Assembly: GCF_014077005.1 (NCBI RefSeq)
Contig: NZ_JACGVC010000044.1
Span: forward strand, 1-64,000
Length of the DNA stretch: 64,000 nucleotides
Source: Colwellia sp. MB3u-45
GTDB taxonomy: Bacteria; Pseudomonadota; Gammaproteobacteria; Enterobacterales; Alteromonadaceae
Direction of reading: 5' to 3'
A model generated the notes under the pieces. The model saw only the letters and a program-made list of their open reading frames with translations, ran no database searches and had not been told where the DNA came from. How positions within the stretch are numbered: position 1 is the first letter of the stretch; each line of letters starts with the position of its first letter. The translations under genes and the position numbers were made by a program. Shown here one piece after another: positions 50,431-59,592 of the stretch.

Positions 50431-52431
50431 TTAAAAATTTCCAAAAATCATTACTTTATTCCGTCCTCTTTTCTTTGCCTCATACATTGCCTTATCGGCG
50501 CACTCCATCAACAGAGCTTGCTCTGTTGCGTGCTGAGGATAAATTGCCACACCAATACTTGAGGAAATATTCAGCAGTTCATCATTATCCATGACAAAAT
50601 CATTTTCCAAAGTTATTCGTATTTTATTGGCTACGTCCTCGGCGTGCTGATAAATAGTAGGGAGAATCACTACAAACTCATCCCCACCTAAACGTCCAAC
50701 GGTGTCGGTAGTGCGCAAACAAGCTTGAATACGGTTAGATACTTCGATTAATAACCAATCACCAACATGATGGCCATAGCTATCATTTATTTGTTTAAAG
50801 TCGTCTAAATCAATAAAAAGAATAGCCATATTTTTTTCATTGCGATCAGTAAAAGCTATCGCTTGTTTTAATCTGTCATTGATCAAACGACGATTAGGAA
50901 GCTGGGTTAACTGATCATACGAGGCTTGCTTATTAAGACGTATTTGCAGATTTTTTTGCTCAGTAATGTCATAATTTACGCCAACAATTCGAATCGCTCT
51001 TCCGGCATGGTCAAAAGAGGTTTTTGAGACCGCTTTAATATAATGCACTGAGTTATCTGGCCACAAAACACGAAATTCGAGGCTATATTCTCGCTCATTT
51101 CTAAGCGCCGCCTGTATTTCACCGTCAACATACGCTTGGTCGTCTATATGTATTCTGGAAAACCATGCCTGTTGTAAATTTTCAACGTTTGACTTGTCTA
51201 TATCATATAATCTGTACATAACAGAGTCCCAATTCAAAATGTTATTTTTAACATCCCAATCATAAATTCCGACAATTCCAGCTGATGCGCCTGCTTTTAA
51301 TCGGTCGATCAATACTTTTGATTCCGCGCTTGCCTCGCGGGCTTTTGTACTGCTACGGGCAATATTTAGCAGTACAAACAGTAAAAGTACCGATAAAGTT
51401 GTGCCAGTAAAACCGATTAATGTAGCTAAGTTGTTTTTAAGAATACTTTCAAAAACGTAGGTGCTGCGAAAGTGTAGAGTCCAATTTCGGCCTGGAAACT
51501 CAATGGTTTTAACAACAGAAAAACGCGGTGTAAATGCTTTTATATCAGGATTAGAGACAGAGTCTGGCTTAATTTTGGGGCTGTAAAGGAGATCTTCTAT
51601 CGCTTGTGAATCTCCATCATATATTGAAAAATTTATTTGGTAATTTTTAGCACTTAAGAGAATGCCTTCAATCAGATCATCCATGCGAAATGGGCTGTAT
51701 ACATAGCCGATGAGTTCTTTTTGGCGCTGGGCTATGTTTTCAATGGCTGCTCCATTTTGATATAAAGGGAGATACATGAGAAATCCATTCTGCAAATCAT
51801 GGTCACTTTCCTGAACCAGCTTAACCTTAGCGGAAAGTGCGACATTACCATTGTCGCGAGCAATGTCCATGGCGATATGACGAGACTTTTCTGAGTACAT
51901 ATCGTATCCAAAGGCGCGCTGATTTCTAGCTGTGAATGGCTCAAGATAGAGAATGCTACTGTATTGTTCACGCAGACCTGCTGGAAAAACATTAAATTCA
52001 TTAAAGCCCTCTAGCCTCAGTGCATTGACAAATATGTCTTTTTCTTTTGGCTTCAACATAACAGCATAACCAATACCTTGAATGCCAGGCCAACGTTTAT
52101 CAACTTCCAACTTGCTGACATAATCATGAAATTCTTGACGACTGACATGAGTACTGGCTTTAAATAATCCTATACCGCCGCGCAGGACTTGCTCATATCC
52201 TCGCATACGTTGTTCGATCGCTTGAAGGGTTTGGGCGACCTCAAAGGTGAATAAATCTTGAGTATGACGTTGATGAGATTTGTTAGTGAGCGACCAAGCA
52301 ATATAGGTTACAGACAAACTTAATAAAAATATCAGCCAAGGGGAGTAAGTACCTCGAAAAAAGGCCAGAAAATTTTTTCTATTTGGCGCCCTGTCGGCAT
52401 TATTTTCTGTGTCGGTAAATTTACTTGCCAT
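50431..52431 (-). CDS. CHASE-PAS-GGDEF diguanylate cyclase
   Basis: A 666-residue membrane sensor. A first membrane helix near 30-48, a periplasmic CHASE domain (about 75-300, with RGYEQVLRGGIGLF and WPGIQGIGYAVM), a second helix near 340-360, a PAS domain (about 380-500, with VEYSLEFR-like REYSLEFRVLWPDNSVHYIKA), and a C-terminal GGDEF domain (GGDEF at 582-586). An inhibitory RxxD site (RTTD, 573-576) lies five residues upstream, so product inhibition is likely. It should make c-di-GMP in response to an external signal. No EAL domain. Confidence 0.93.
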   Translation of the reverse strand: MASKFTDTENNADRAPNRKNFLAFFRGTYSPWLIFLLSLSVTYIAWSLTNKSHQRHTQDLFTFEVAQTLQAIEQRMRGYEQVLRGGIGLFKASTHVSRQEFHDYVSKLEVDKRWPGIQGIGYAVMLKPKEKDIFVNALRLEGFNEFNVFPAGLREQYSSILYLEPFTARNQRAFGYDMYSEKSRHIAMDIARDNGNVALSAKVKLVQESDHDLQNGFLMYLPLYQNGAAIENIAQRQKELIGYVYSPFRMDDLIEGILLSAKNYQINFSIYDGDSQAIEDLLYSPKIKPDSVSNPDIKAFTPRFSVVKTIEFPGRNWTLHFRSTYVFESILKNNLATLIGFTGTTLSVLLLFVLLNIARSSTKAREASAESKVLIDRLKAGASAGIVGIYDWDVKNNILNWDSVMYRLYDIDKSNVENLQQAWFSRIHIDDQAYVDGEIQAALRNEREYSLEFRVLWPDNSVHYIKAVSKTSFDHAGRAIRIVGVNYDITEQKNLQIRLNKQASYDQLTQLPNRRLINDRLKQAIAFTDRNEKNMAILFIDLDDFKQINDSYGHHVGDWLLIEVSNRIQACLRTTDTVGRLGGDEFVVILPTIYQHAEDVANKIRITLENDFVMDNDELLNISSSIGVAIYPQHATEQALLMECADKAMYEAKKRGRNKVMIFGNF

Positions 52432-52705
52432 TAAAGTCTCCCACTAAAAAGTCCCCCACTAATTTTTTCAAAAATGTGTACGATTCACTCTGAACAATCA
52501 GTGCATTATAAATTGAAATCGACAGTATTAAAAGACCAAAGCACATATCTGAACTATTCGAGAGCTTTGATTTTGCGGGATTTAACCTTATATACCTGAC
52601 TGTTGGAACAGGTCTTTGACCAAGAAAGGGTGGTTTTGAAAATGTTAGGTATGGGTTTTATTCTGTATTTATAGACGCTATATCTATAGGGTCTAGCTTT
52701 AGGGT

Positions 52706-52789
52706 AAAAGTGAATGGTTTTTATATAAACAAGCTTATTTCAACGACCATGCCAGCGATGATGCACAGGAGAAATGACCATTCACTTTT
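52706..52789. repeat. 13 bp inverted repeat spanning 84 bases
   Basis: AAAAGTGAATGGT (52706-52718) and its exact complement ACCATTCACTTTT (52777-52789) enclose 58 bases. It lies in a 397-base spacer between the start of the GGDEF gene and the end of trmK; the rest of that spacer shows nothing coding. Possibly a small mobile-element relic or a structured 3' end for trmK. Confidence 0.6.
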
Positions 52790-52828
52790 TCTACTGGGCT
52801 CAAGCTGTTAAAGCACTAAAATAGGGGG

Positions 52829-53500
52829 TTAGGTTTTGCTATTATAAGCACTAATGATATGAGCAATATCTACTGTGCTTCCTTGTTGAACTCGCTTGTA
52901 ATGCTTGAGTGTTTTATCTAAATACTGTTTAACGACACTTGCTTGTTCAACGCTAACTGATTGCCAAATGTCATGACCTACAGGGCTAATTTCTTTATGA
53001 GTATCGCTTGTTGATGAAACCAATATCACTTCATAGTAGCGGCGATTATCTTTAACTAACACTTCATTTTTCAAACTGAACTTTAGCGCGATTAATTTTT
53101 CACGTAGTGCAAATTGTTGGTTGACCGGACAGAGCAAAAAATCAATCTTCATGTCGGGATGTTTTTGCTGAATAGCATCAATGAATTGGATCATTAAGTC
53201 ACCGCCAATACCCGCAATGATGACTAAGTGTTTGCCTTGGTATTGTTGCAAGGGTAACTTGGCGACATCAAGACAATGTGTTTTCCACGCTGAAATCGAA
53301 TATGGGAAAAACTCTTGTAGCTTACTTTCTATTGCTGTTATTAGCTCAGGCACTATATCAACAAAATGTATATTTTGGCCCGCTTGTCGAGACAATAAAC
53401 TTGCCCCTAAAAAGCCGTGATCACAGCAGCAATCCCAAATGTGGTTATAATCCGCGGTTACCATTTGCTCAATATGCTGTAATCTTTTACTGAGTTTCAA
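52829..53500 (-). CDS. trmK: tRNA (adenine-22-N1)-methyltransferase
   Basis: A 223-residue SAM-dependent methyltransferase of the TrmK (YqfN) family, which makes m1A22 in tRNA. Signatures: LSKRLQHIEQMV, IWDCCCDHGFLGASLL (SAM loop), HFVDIVPELI, HLVIIAGIGGDLMIQFID and LLCPVNQQFALREKL. The length fits. It is common in Gram-positives and also found in Vibrio, Shewanella and relatives. Monocistronic here. Confidence 0.9.
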   Translation of the reverse strand: MKLSKRLQHIEQMVTADYNHIWDCCCDHGFLGASLLSRQAGQNIHFVDIVPELITAIESKLQEFFPYSISAWKTHCLDVAKLPLQQYQGKHLVIIAGIGGDLMIQFIDAIQQKHPDMKIDFLLCPVNQQFALREKLIALKFSLKNEVLVKDNRRYYEVILVSSTSDTHKEISPVGHDIWQSVSVEQASVVKQYLDKTLKHYKRVQQGSTVDIAHIISAYNSKT

Positions 53501-54033
53501 TTAAATAGCCTGTATTACGATTGTAAATGATCGCATTGTAATGGTTTTATTGCTTTTTGCGAAGTTGAAAAAACAACTAAACTTAACTCAGGCATCGATA
53601 ATTAATTGAGCAATATCCAACCCTCTACTGGCTTGAATCAATCAGTATAATTAGGCGTTTTTTTGATAACTACCGCCAGTAAACAGGTAGTAGATTAATC
53701 TTTAGCGCTGACTATTACGGTATTGATTCTGTGCTTGCCAGACCTTTATTTGTAGTGAAAATAAACTCAGTAGCACAATTTTCAACAGCGTTATTATGGG
53801 AATAAAAATAAGTGCTAAGCCTTGAAATAACCTGTCTTTATTGATGTCTGCGTTTAATACAAAGGATTGATGCGGTATCTAAAGCAATAAAAACTATGTT
53901 ATCGTTATTGTCGCTAACATAGTTCTTTAGGTGTTTAATCGACTAATTACCGCGCTAGTTATTAACTAACCCACAAGCTTGTAAGTTAGCTTTATGAGGG
54001 GTTTTTCTGTCAATATTGTCAGCAGGTTTGAGC
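53501..54033. other. Intergenic region with a 10 bp hairpin
   Basis: About 530 bases, no gene supported. AACTATGTTA (53892-53901) pairs exactly with TAACATAGTT (53915-53924) around 13 bases, followed by CTTTAGG. A six-base ACTACC/GGTAGT hairpin lies near 53670. The promoter of the FMN reductase gene lies toward the right end. Confidence 0.5.
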
Positions 54034-54552
54034 ATGAATAAAACTATTGCGCTAATAGGTAGTTCGAGACGGGATGGCAATACAGGGAAATTAATTGATC
54101 TAATTGCGGGTCAATTACGTATTGAGGTTTTAGATTTAGCATTAAAGAATATTTCACCTTTTGATTATAATCATAAAAATTGTGGGGATGATTTTTTACC
54201 CCTTATGGATAGGTTATTGAAATATGAAAATATAGTTTTTGCCTCACCGGTATATTGGTTTGCTATGAGCGCTCAAATGAAAATATTCATTGATAGAATG
54301 TCTGATTTGTTGTCTGTACAAGCGTTAAAAGATCAAAGGTGTGCATTAAAAAGTAAAGTAGGTTATATCGTGTCGACTTCAGGCAGTGAAGTGATAGACC
54401 ATTCTTTTATGAATTCTTTTACAGATACATTTGAATATTTAGGTATACACTATGGTGGTTTTGTCCACTTGGACTGTAAAAATGGCTTTGATGTATTAGT
54501 GGCTGAAAAGGCTGTTAAACATTTTGTTAATAAGCTAAACCAAACCGTATGA
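54034..54552 (+). CDS. NADPH-dependent FMN reductase/flavodoxin-fold protein
   Basis: A 172-residue flavodoxin-like protein: phosphate loop IGSSRRDGNTGKLID at 7-21, then FASPVYWFAMSAQMKIFIDRM, the typical flavin-binding segment of the NAD(P)H-dependent oxidoreductase group (quoted over 20 only in the parts FASPVYWFAMSA and QMKIFIDRM). The frame begins at a TTG (54016), but ATG 54034 has AGG eight bases upstream and starts directly at the first strand. Redox role inferred; substrate unknown. Confidence 0.82.
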   Translation: MNKTIALIGSSRRDGNTGKLIDLIAGQLRIEVLDLALKNISPFDYNHKNCGDDFLPLMDRLLKYENIVFASPVYWFAMSAQMKIFIDRMSDLLSVQALKDQRCALKSKVGYIVSTSGSEVIDHSFMNSFTDTFEYLGIHYGGFVHLDCKNGFDVLVAEKAVKHFVNKLNQTV

Positions 54553-54687
54553 ATGGCACAATGTAATTTACTCAAGCGGGCGCTAAACAGTTGGCTAGTG
54601 GCCGTTTTTCGCAATTATAGCCAGCTATCTTTCGCCGTTTAGTCGGCGTAGGTATGATTTTCACTATGTTCAACATGAGGAAATAAA

Positions 54688-55161
54688 ATGACAGATATAA
54701 ATATTGGTATAAATAAAGAAAATAGAACAGAAATTTCAGATGGTTTAAAGCAGCTTTTAGCAGACTCTTATACGCTGTATTTACAAACACATAACTTTCA
54801 TTGGAATGTAACTGGCTTACAATTTCGTGAATTACATTTAATGTTTGAAGAGCATTACACAGAATTGGCAATTGCTGTCGACGATATTGCTGAACGTATT
54901 AGAACACTTGATGTGCCAGCACCTGGTACTTATAAAGAGTTTGCAAAACTTAGCTCGGTTAAAGAAGTAGACGGAGTGCCAAGCTCAGCTGAGATGGTTG
55001 AATTGCTCACTAAAGGTCACGAACAAGTGATTAAAACTTGTCGTAAAGTCTTAAAAATTGCCCAAAGTGCTGATGATGAATCAACGGCATCGTTAGTTTC
55101 TGACCGTATGCGTATACATGAAAAAACAGCTTGGATGCTAAGAGCGACTACAAAAGCATAA
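54688..55161 (+). CDS. dps: DNA-protecting ferritin-like protein Dps
   Basis: A 157-residue Dps. The inter-subunit ferroxidase ligands are present with the expected spacing: His38 and His50, Asp65 and Glu69 ([30 protein letters not shown]). Dps forms a dodecamer that oxidises iron with peroxide and protects DNA under stress. GAGGAA lies six bases before the ATG. A 11 bp hairpin follows. The N-terminal tail has only two lysines or arginines, so DNA binding may be weak. Confidence 0.95.
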   Translation: MTDINIGINKENRTEISDGLKQLLADSYTLYLQTHNFHWNVTGLQFRELHLMFEEHYTELAIAVDDIAERIRTLDVPAPGTYKEFAKLSSVKEVDGVPSSAEMVELLTKGHEQVIKTCRKVLKIAQSADDESTASLVSDRMRIHEKTAWMLRATTKA

Positions 55162-55183
55162 CCCATAATACATAAGCCATAAT

Positions 55184-55211
55184 AATAGGTGTCGCACAGT
55201 CGACACCTATT
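55184..55211 (+). terminator. Hairpin after dps
   Basis: AATAGGTGTCG and CGACACCTATT form an 11 bp perfect stem with a six-base loop, 22 bases after the dps stop. There is no T-run beyond the stem, so its strength as a terminator is uncertain. Confidence 0.65.
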
Positions 55212-55310
55212 CGACGGCTTACCAACCCAATACTCTTCTTTGTATGTTAATAATGTCATGTTAGCCCTAGGCTAAAAGCATTAGCATGAGTCATCAAATT
55301 AAACACTATT

Positions 55311-55475
55311 ATACCAATCTCATTAATTATCTGATCCTTTTTACTGGTTAAAATAACCCACTACTGCGTTATTTATTTAATAATTAGAACAACTAGTGAT
55401 TAAAATAAATACCTTATATTTGGCCATTTTTCCTGCGTATAAAGTAGACCACCTAATTAATGAAATTAATGGTAT
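55311..55475. mobile_element. MITE-like element, 165 bp with imperfect terminal inverted repeats
   Basis: The left end ATACCAATCTCATTAATTA and the right end TAATTAATGAAATTAATGGTAT are imperfect inverted complements. The interior has no reading frame. It lies in a 705-base spacer between dps and the membrane protein gene at 55867. The rest of that spacer shows nothing coding. I recall similar intergenic sequence as common in Colwellia-type genomes; that is memory, not a search. Confidence 0.5.
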
Positions 55476-55866
55476 TAGTGTATTCATTGTTTAGGTCCGC
55501 TCTTAGATTCAAATAGTCAGTGACTCTCTTAAATCCTGATGAATGTTAGGAGTACAATAAATACCTCATTTCACTAACCTCAAATCACTAACCCTATAGC
55601 CAACAATTTACCAGCGATTGCCGACGGGTGTAATTTACGCCTATAAGTGCTTTAAAAGGATAAAAAAAGTCGAGTTTCTCTCATGCTTGGTTTATATTTA
55701 AGCCACTATATTTCACTCGTTAATAGCAGTATTTTGCTAGCAAGCATCAGATGAGTATTGTGTGGTGATATCAATAAGGTCACTGCTCATGATTCTTTCG
55801 TGTGAACTTAATTGATTTATACTATTAAAGCCTCGCATTTACGGGTGTTAACCTAAGGAGTTGGTA

Positions 55867-56133
55867 ATGCCGACAAATAAACATAAACGAAAAACAGCTG
55901 CTCATGCTAAACCTAAAGCAGCAAAATATGCACTATCATCTCGGTTGATAACGCTACACCCAAAAGCTTTTATTTCCGTAGGTTTGTGCTTTGTTGCATT
56001 AGGCTTATATCTTTTGGCTTTTGAAGCTAAAAATAATGCCATGTTTGGTGTCGCTATGTTGTCTCTTATTGCGGGCACAGCAACCACAATTTACGCGAAC
56101 TTTGCTATGCCGAAGAAAAAGCAGACAAAGTGA
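55867..56133 (+). CDS. Hypothetical small inner membrane protein
   Basis: An 88-residue protein with a Lys-rich N-terminus (PTNKHKRKTAAHAKPKAAK), two membrane helices (AFISVGLCFVALGLYLLAF and FGVAMLSLIAGTATTIYA) and a basic tail. The lysine-rich ends suggest both face the cytoplasm. No family recognised. AAGGAG lies six bases before ATG 55867; the TTG two codons earlier is not needed. It is 68 bases before mscL and may be in the same transcript. Confidence 0.75.
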   Translation: MPTNKHKRKTAAHAKPKAAKYALSSRLITLHPKAFISVGLCFVALGLYLLAFEAKNNAMFGVAMLSLIAGTATTIYANFAMPKKKQTK

Positions 56134-56201
56134 ATGTTTAACGGTTATCTATTGATATAACTATTGATATAACCACAGTTAAGCATTAAAACTGAGACAA
56201 T

Positions 56202-56657
56202 ATGAAGAAAATATTTGCGGAATATAAAGCCTTTGCTTTGAAAGGCAATGTGCTAGATATAGCTATTGGTATTGTCGTAGGCGGCGCTTTTGCTACCATT
56301 ACCAGTAGTTTAGTGGCTAATGTTATTGCGCCAACCATAGGTTTATTTACCAGCGGCGTGGATCTGGCCGATTTGTTCTTGGTGCTAAAAAATGGTGTAC
56401 AGGGTGGCCCATATCCCACCTTAGTACTTGCCAATAAAGACGGTGCGGTAACGCTCAGTTATGGTTTGTTTATTAATAGTGTCTTCAGTTTTATTATCGT
56501 GTCTTGGTTTGCCTTCATCTTAGTTAAGGGCATTAATCGTATAAAGGACGCAGAGTCAAAGCAAGTAGACAAGGCAACTAAAAATTGCCAATTTTGTTAT
56601 TCAGTTATCAATATTAAAGCGTCTAAGTGCCCACAATGCACAGCAAACTTAGGGTAA
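56202..56657 (+). CDS. mscL: Large-conductance mechanosensitive channel, zinc-ribbon tail
   Basis: A 151-residue MscL. The N-terminal amphipathic helix and first membrane helix are typical (FKAFALKGNVLDIAIGIVVGGAF-like AFALKGNVLDIAIGIVVGG), as is LSYGLFINSVFSFIIVSW for the second helix. The cytoplasmic end, instead of the usual Lys-rich helical bundle, carries two CxxC pairs (Cys129/132 and 143/146), a small zinc-ribbon-like unit seen in some MscL homologues. The channel opens under membrane tension to release solutes in hypo-osmotic shock. Confidence 0.93.
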   Translation: MKKIFAEYKAFALKGNVLDIAIGIVVGGAFATITSSLVANVIAPTIGLFTSGVDLADLFLVLKNGVQGGPYPTLVLANKDGAVTLSYGLFINSVFSFIIVSWFAFILVKGINRIKDAESKQVDKATKNCQFCYSVINIKASKCPQCTANLG

Positions 56658-57095
56658 ATTTACAATTTAAAGCTAGCTTACTATCCCCTCGATTTTTTGC
56701 CCATGATTGTTTTGCTCTGGTTGAATTATGTGAAAATCGAATACGGTTTCGCGTCAATGCCTAGTGGCTAAACGCCACACCATATATCAACAATAATCAG
56801 GCGAGTCACTGAACAAGGTAAATACAGCTATTCCCGTTATAGCCTGATTATTCATCACTAACACACTGGCGTGTTAAGTTTAATAAAATGACACTGCGAC
56901 TGAACATATTAGTCACTGCCGCTATGACTTTTAACCCATAGCTTTGTCAGATAAAACTCAATCCGAAGCTGTTAAATGTTTGTGTTGACCATTGACTTTT
57001 AGTTAGTGTACTAACTATTTATTTTGGTGTGTTTAAATTTATCTCTAGGTTTTTATAAGTTATTTTGTTTTTATATTCAAATAAATAAAATTTGA
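56658..57095. other. Intergenic region with an 11 bp inverted repeat
   Basis: About 440 bases without a gene. AATAATCAGGC (56792-56802) and its exact complement GCCTGATTATT (56842-56852) enclose 39 bases. Confidence 0.5.
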
Positions 57096-57127
57096 ACTAT
57101 AATTATAGTATGTACTCTAATTATAGT
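57096..57127. promoter_or_regulatory. Paired operator-like dyads upstream of the PRC-barrel gene
   Basis: The 14 bp perfect palindrome ACTATAATTATAGT (57096-57109) is followed 18 bases later by ACTCTAATTATAGT, one base from perfect. They lie about 140-170 bases before the PRC-barrel start. Two closely similar dyads nearly two helical turns apart suggest cooperative binding of a dimeric regulator. Confidence 0.4.
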
Positions 57128-57266
57128 AACAAGTAATTTCGTTCCATATAAAGTAAGGAACTTGTACGCAAATCATCGTAAATTATTATTGGCGTATGAG
57201 AGCGAAAATTCTGACGTTTTGATGAAAATTAATTGTTAAATATAACGAACAAAGATGGAGAAAGTG

Positions 57267-58016
57267 ATGTTAGTCAATTTGGAAGCGCTAAATGGCAGTA
57301 CTATTCATGCAGTAGATGGTGAAGTTGGGCAGATAACCGATGTGTATTTTGATGATAGACACTGGACCATAAGATTTATGGTCGTTGATATTCAACCTTG
57401 GGTACCCTTAAGTGAAAAAACCTTAATAAGCCCTATATCATTGCTTGAATACGACATTGAAGCGCAGCAACTTAACGTGTCTATAACAAAAGATAAGGTT
57501 AAGAACAGTCCACAAATCGATGAACACGAAACAGTTTCCCGTGAGTTTGAAAAGAGCTATTTTGATTATTATGCTTATGGTTACTATTGGGTGGGGCCTG
57601 GAGCATGGGGTGAATACGCATACCCAATGGCTTTGGTTAATCCCAATACATTGTCAAAAGATAGCAGCGAAAGTGAAGATACTAAAACTAGCAATCATCT
57701 TCGTTCAACCAATGAGATTACGCATTACGGTATAGATGCTTTAGATGGCAAAAAAGGCTATATCAAAGACTTCATTTGTGACACCGATAGTTGGTCTCTG
57801 CTTTACATTGTGGTTGATACCCGTGATTGGCTACCTGGCGGCAAAAAAGTACTGATCTCTCCAAAGCATTTAGATAAGTTAAATTGGCAAGAAAAATCGG
57901 TTACCTGTAATCTTAATTTTGAGCAGATACAAGCATGTCCAGAATACAACGAAGACAAATTGAATGATGTTGAGTATCTAGCAGAAGTTAAAAATAAACT
58001 CATGTTCAATAAGTAG
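57267..58016 (+). CDS. Double PRC-barrel domain protein
   Basis: A 249-residue cytoplasmic protein with two PRC-barrel domains, residues about 1-80 (GSTIHAVDGEVGQITDVYFD, WTIRFMVVD, KTLISPISL) and 145-225 (YGIDALDGKKGYIKDFICD, WSLLYIVVDTRDWLPGGKKVLISP). Between them lies an aromatic linker (YYAYGYYWVGPGAWGEYAYP). Such proteins are common in stress-responsive bacterial loci, but the function is unclear. The frame starts at ATG 57255; GGAG placed six bases before ATG 57267 favours the later one. Confidence 0.85.
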   Translation: MLVNLEALNGSTIHAVDGEVGQITDVYFDDRHWTIRFMVVDIQPWVPLSEKTLISPISLLEYDIEAQQLNVSITKDKVKNSPQIDEHETVSREFEKSYFDYYAYGYYWVGPGAWGEYAYPMALVNPNTLSKDSSESEDTKTSNHLRSTNEITHYGIDALDGKKGYIKDFICDTDSWSLLYIVVDTRDWLPGGKKVLISPKHLDKLNWQEKSVTCNLNFEQIQACPEYNEDKLNDVEYLAEVKNKLMFNK

Positions 58017-58088
58017 TCAGATTAACTATATTCTCACAATAATATGCCTATTATTACATAGGCATAAAGTCAGTCGACGAAAAATTTT

Positions 58089-58116
58089 CAAGCTACTATT
58101 CTCAAGCTACTATTCT
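58089..58116. repeat. 14 bp direct repeat before fumC
   Basis: CAAGCTACTATTCT occurs twice in tandem without change, ending about 22 bases before the fumC start, with a third partial CAAG following. It lies in the leader or core promoter of fumC. Confidence 0.85.
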
Positions 58117-58138
58117 CAAGTAATTAAAGGATAACTAA

Positions 58139-59509
58139 ATGCAAAAAAATGACGACAATAAAACCTCTAAGAGTGGCGAGATAACCGATATATTATATGG
58201 CAGTGAAACGGCCAAAGCCCTGACTAATTTTACCATTAGCGAGCTAAAAATGCCGCGGGCCTTTCTTTGGGCACTAGCGACAATAAAAAGCGCCTGTGCA
58301 CAAGCTAATCAAGAGTTAGGGCTGCTTGATGCCGATAAATCTGCTGCTATTCAAGTGGCTGCCAAAGAAGTGGCTGACGGCTTTCACCTTAATCAGTTTC
58401 CCATTGATGTATTTCAAACCGGCTCGGGCACCAGCACTAACATGAACGTGAATGAAGTTATTGCCTCGTTAGTCAAGCGACATAGTCAGCAAAAAATTAC
58501 TCTTCACCCAAACGATGACGTGAACATGGGGCAAAGCTCTAATGACGTTATCCCGTCATGTATCCACTTAAGTGCAGCAAAGCTTATCTCTGATGAATTG
58601 TTACCCTCACTACAACATTTGAGCGATACCTTGGATGCAAAAGCAAGTGAACATCACAACACGATTAAAACCGGCAGAACGCATTTAATGGACGCTATGC
58701 CATTGAGTTTCGCTCAGGAAATAAGTGGCTGGAGCAGCCAAATTAGTTATGCAAATGACCAGCTTAAAAATAGCTTACCTAGCTTATGCAAACTGGCTAT
58801 TGGTGGCACGGCTATCGGTACAGGTGTAAACACACATCCTGAGTTTGCTGCGATTGTAACACGGGTATTAAGCGAAAGAACTGGGTTAACACTGAGCCCA
58901 GCGGATAATTATTTTCGAGCCATCAGTGCTCAAGATACAGCAGTGCAGATCAGTGGTATGCTCAAAACTACGGCGGTTAGTTTGAGTAAAGTCAGTAATG
59001 ACATTCGTTGGCTGAGCAGTGGGCCATTAAATGGCTTAAATGAATTACAGCTACCTGAACTACAAAAAGGCAGCAGTATTATGCCTGGCAAAGTTAACCC
59101 TGTGATCCCTGAAGCGGTACTCATGGCTTGCACTCAGGTAATTGGTAATGACACCACCATTACCTTGGCAGGACAATCGGGCAATTTTCAACTCAACACC
59201 ATGTTGCCGTTAATTGGCCATACTTTACTGCAAAGTATTCAGCTATTGAGTTCAAGCAGCAGTGCACTGGCTGATAAAGTGATCAAAGACATGCAAGTCA
59301 ACCATATAATGATCAATGAAAACTTGGTCAGAAACCCAATACTGGCAACGGCATTAACAAATTTGATTGGTTATGACAAAAGCGCTGAAATAGCCAAAAA
59401 AGCGCATCAAGAAAAAAGAACCGTATTAGATGTTGCGCTAGAGCTAACCGATATTAGTGAAACCGAGCTTATTGCATTACTCGATCCTAAACGGCTAACA
59501 GGCGGATAA
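58139..59509 (+). CDS. fumC: Class II fumarate hydratase
   Basis: A 456-residue FumC, the iron-independent, heat-stable fumarase that interconverts fumarate and malate in the TCA cycle; such enzymes often take over under oxidative stress. Superfamily signature GSSIMPGKVNP near residue 311; also TGSGTSTNMNVNEV, NDDVNMGQSSNDVIPS and TGRTHLMDAMP. Its N-terminus is less like typical FumC (a DDNKTSKSGEITDILYGSET opening), placing it in a divergent branch. AAAGGA is upstream of the ATG. Confidence 0.92.
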   Translation: MQKNDDNKTSKSGEITDILYGSETAKALTNFTISELKMPRAFLWALATIKSACAQANQELGLLDADKSAAIQVAAKEVADGFHLNQFPIDVFQTGSGTSTNMNVNEVIASLVKRHSQQKITLHPNDDVNMGQSSNDVIPSCIHLSAAKLISDELLPSLQHLSDTLDAKASEHHNTIKTGRTHLMDAMPLSFAQEISGWSSQISYANDQLKNSLPSLCKLAIGGTAIGTGVNTHPEFAAIVTRVLSERTGLTLSPADNYFRAISAQDTAVQISGMLKTTAVSLSKVSNDIRWLSSGPLNGLNELQLPELQKGSSIMPGKVNPVIPEAVLMACTQVIGNDTTITLAGQSGNFQLNTMLPLIGHTLLQSIQLLSSSSSALADKVIKDMQVNHIMINENLVRNPILATALTNLIGYDKSAEIAKKAHQEKRTVLDVALELTDISETELIALLDPKRLTGG

Positions 59510-59592
59510 AATTGAATATAAGGGTTAGGCGAAAAAATTAGGCGACAAGGTTTATTTCCCATAGCCGATTAATAGCATGCTACAGGCTGATT

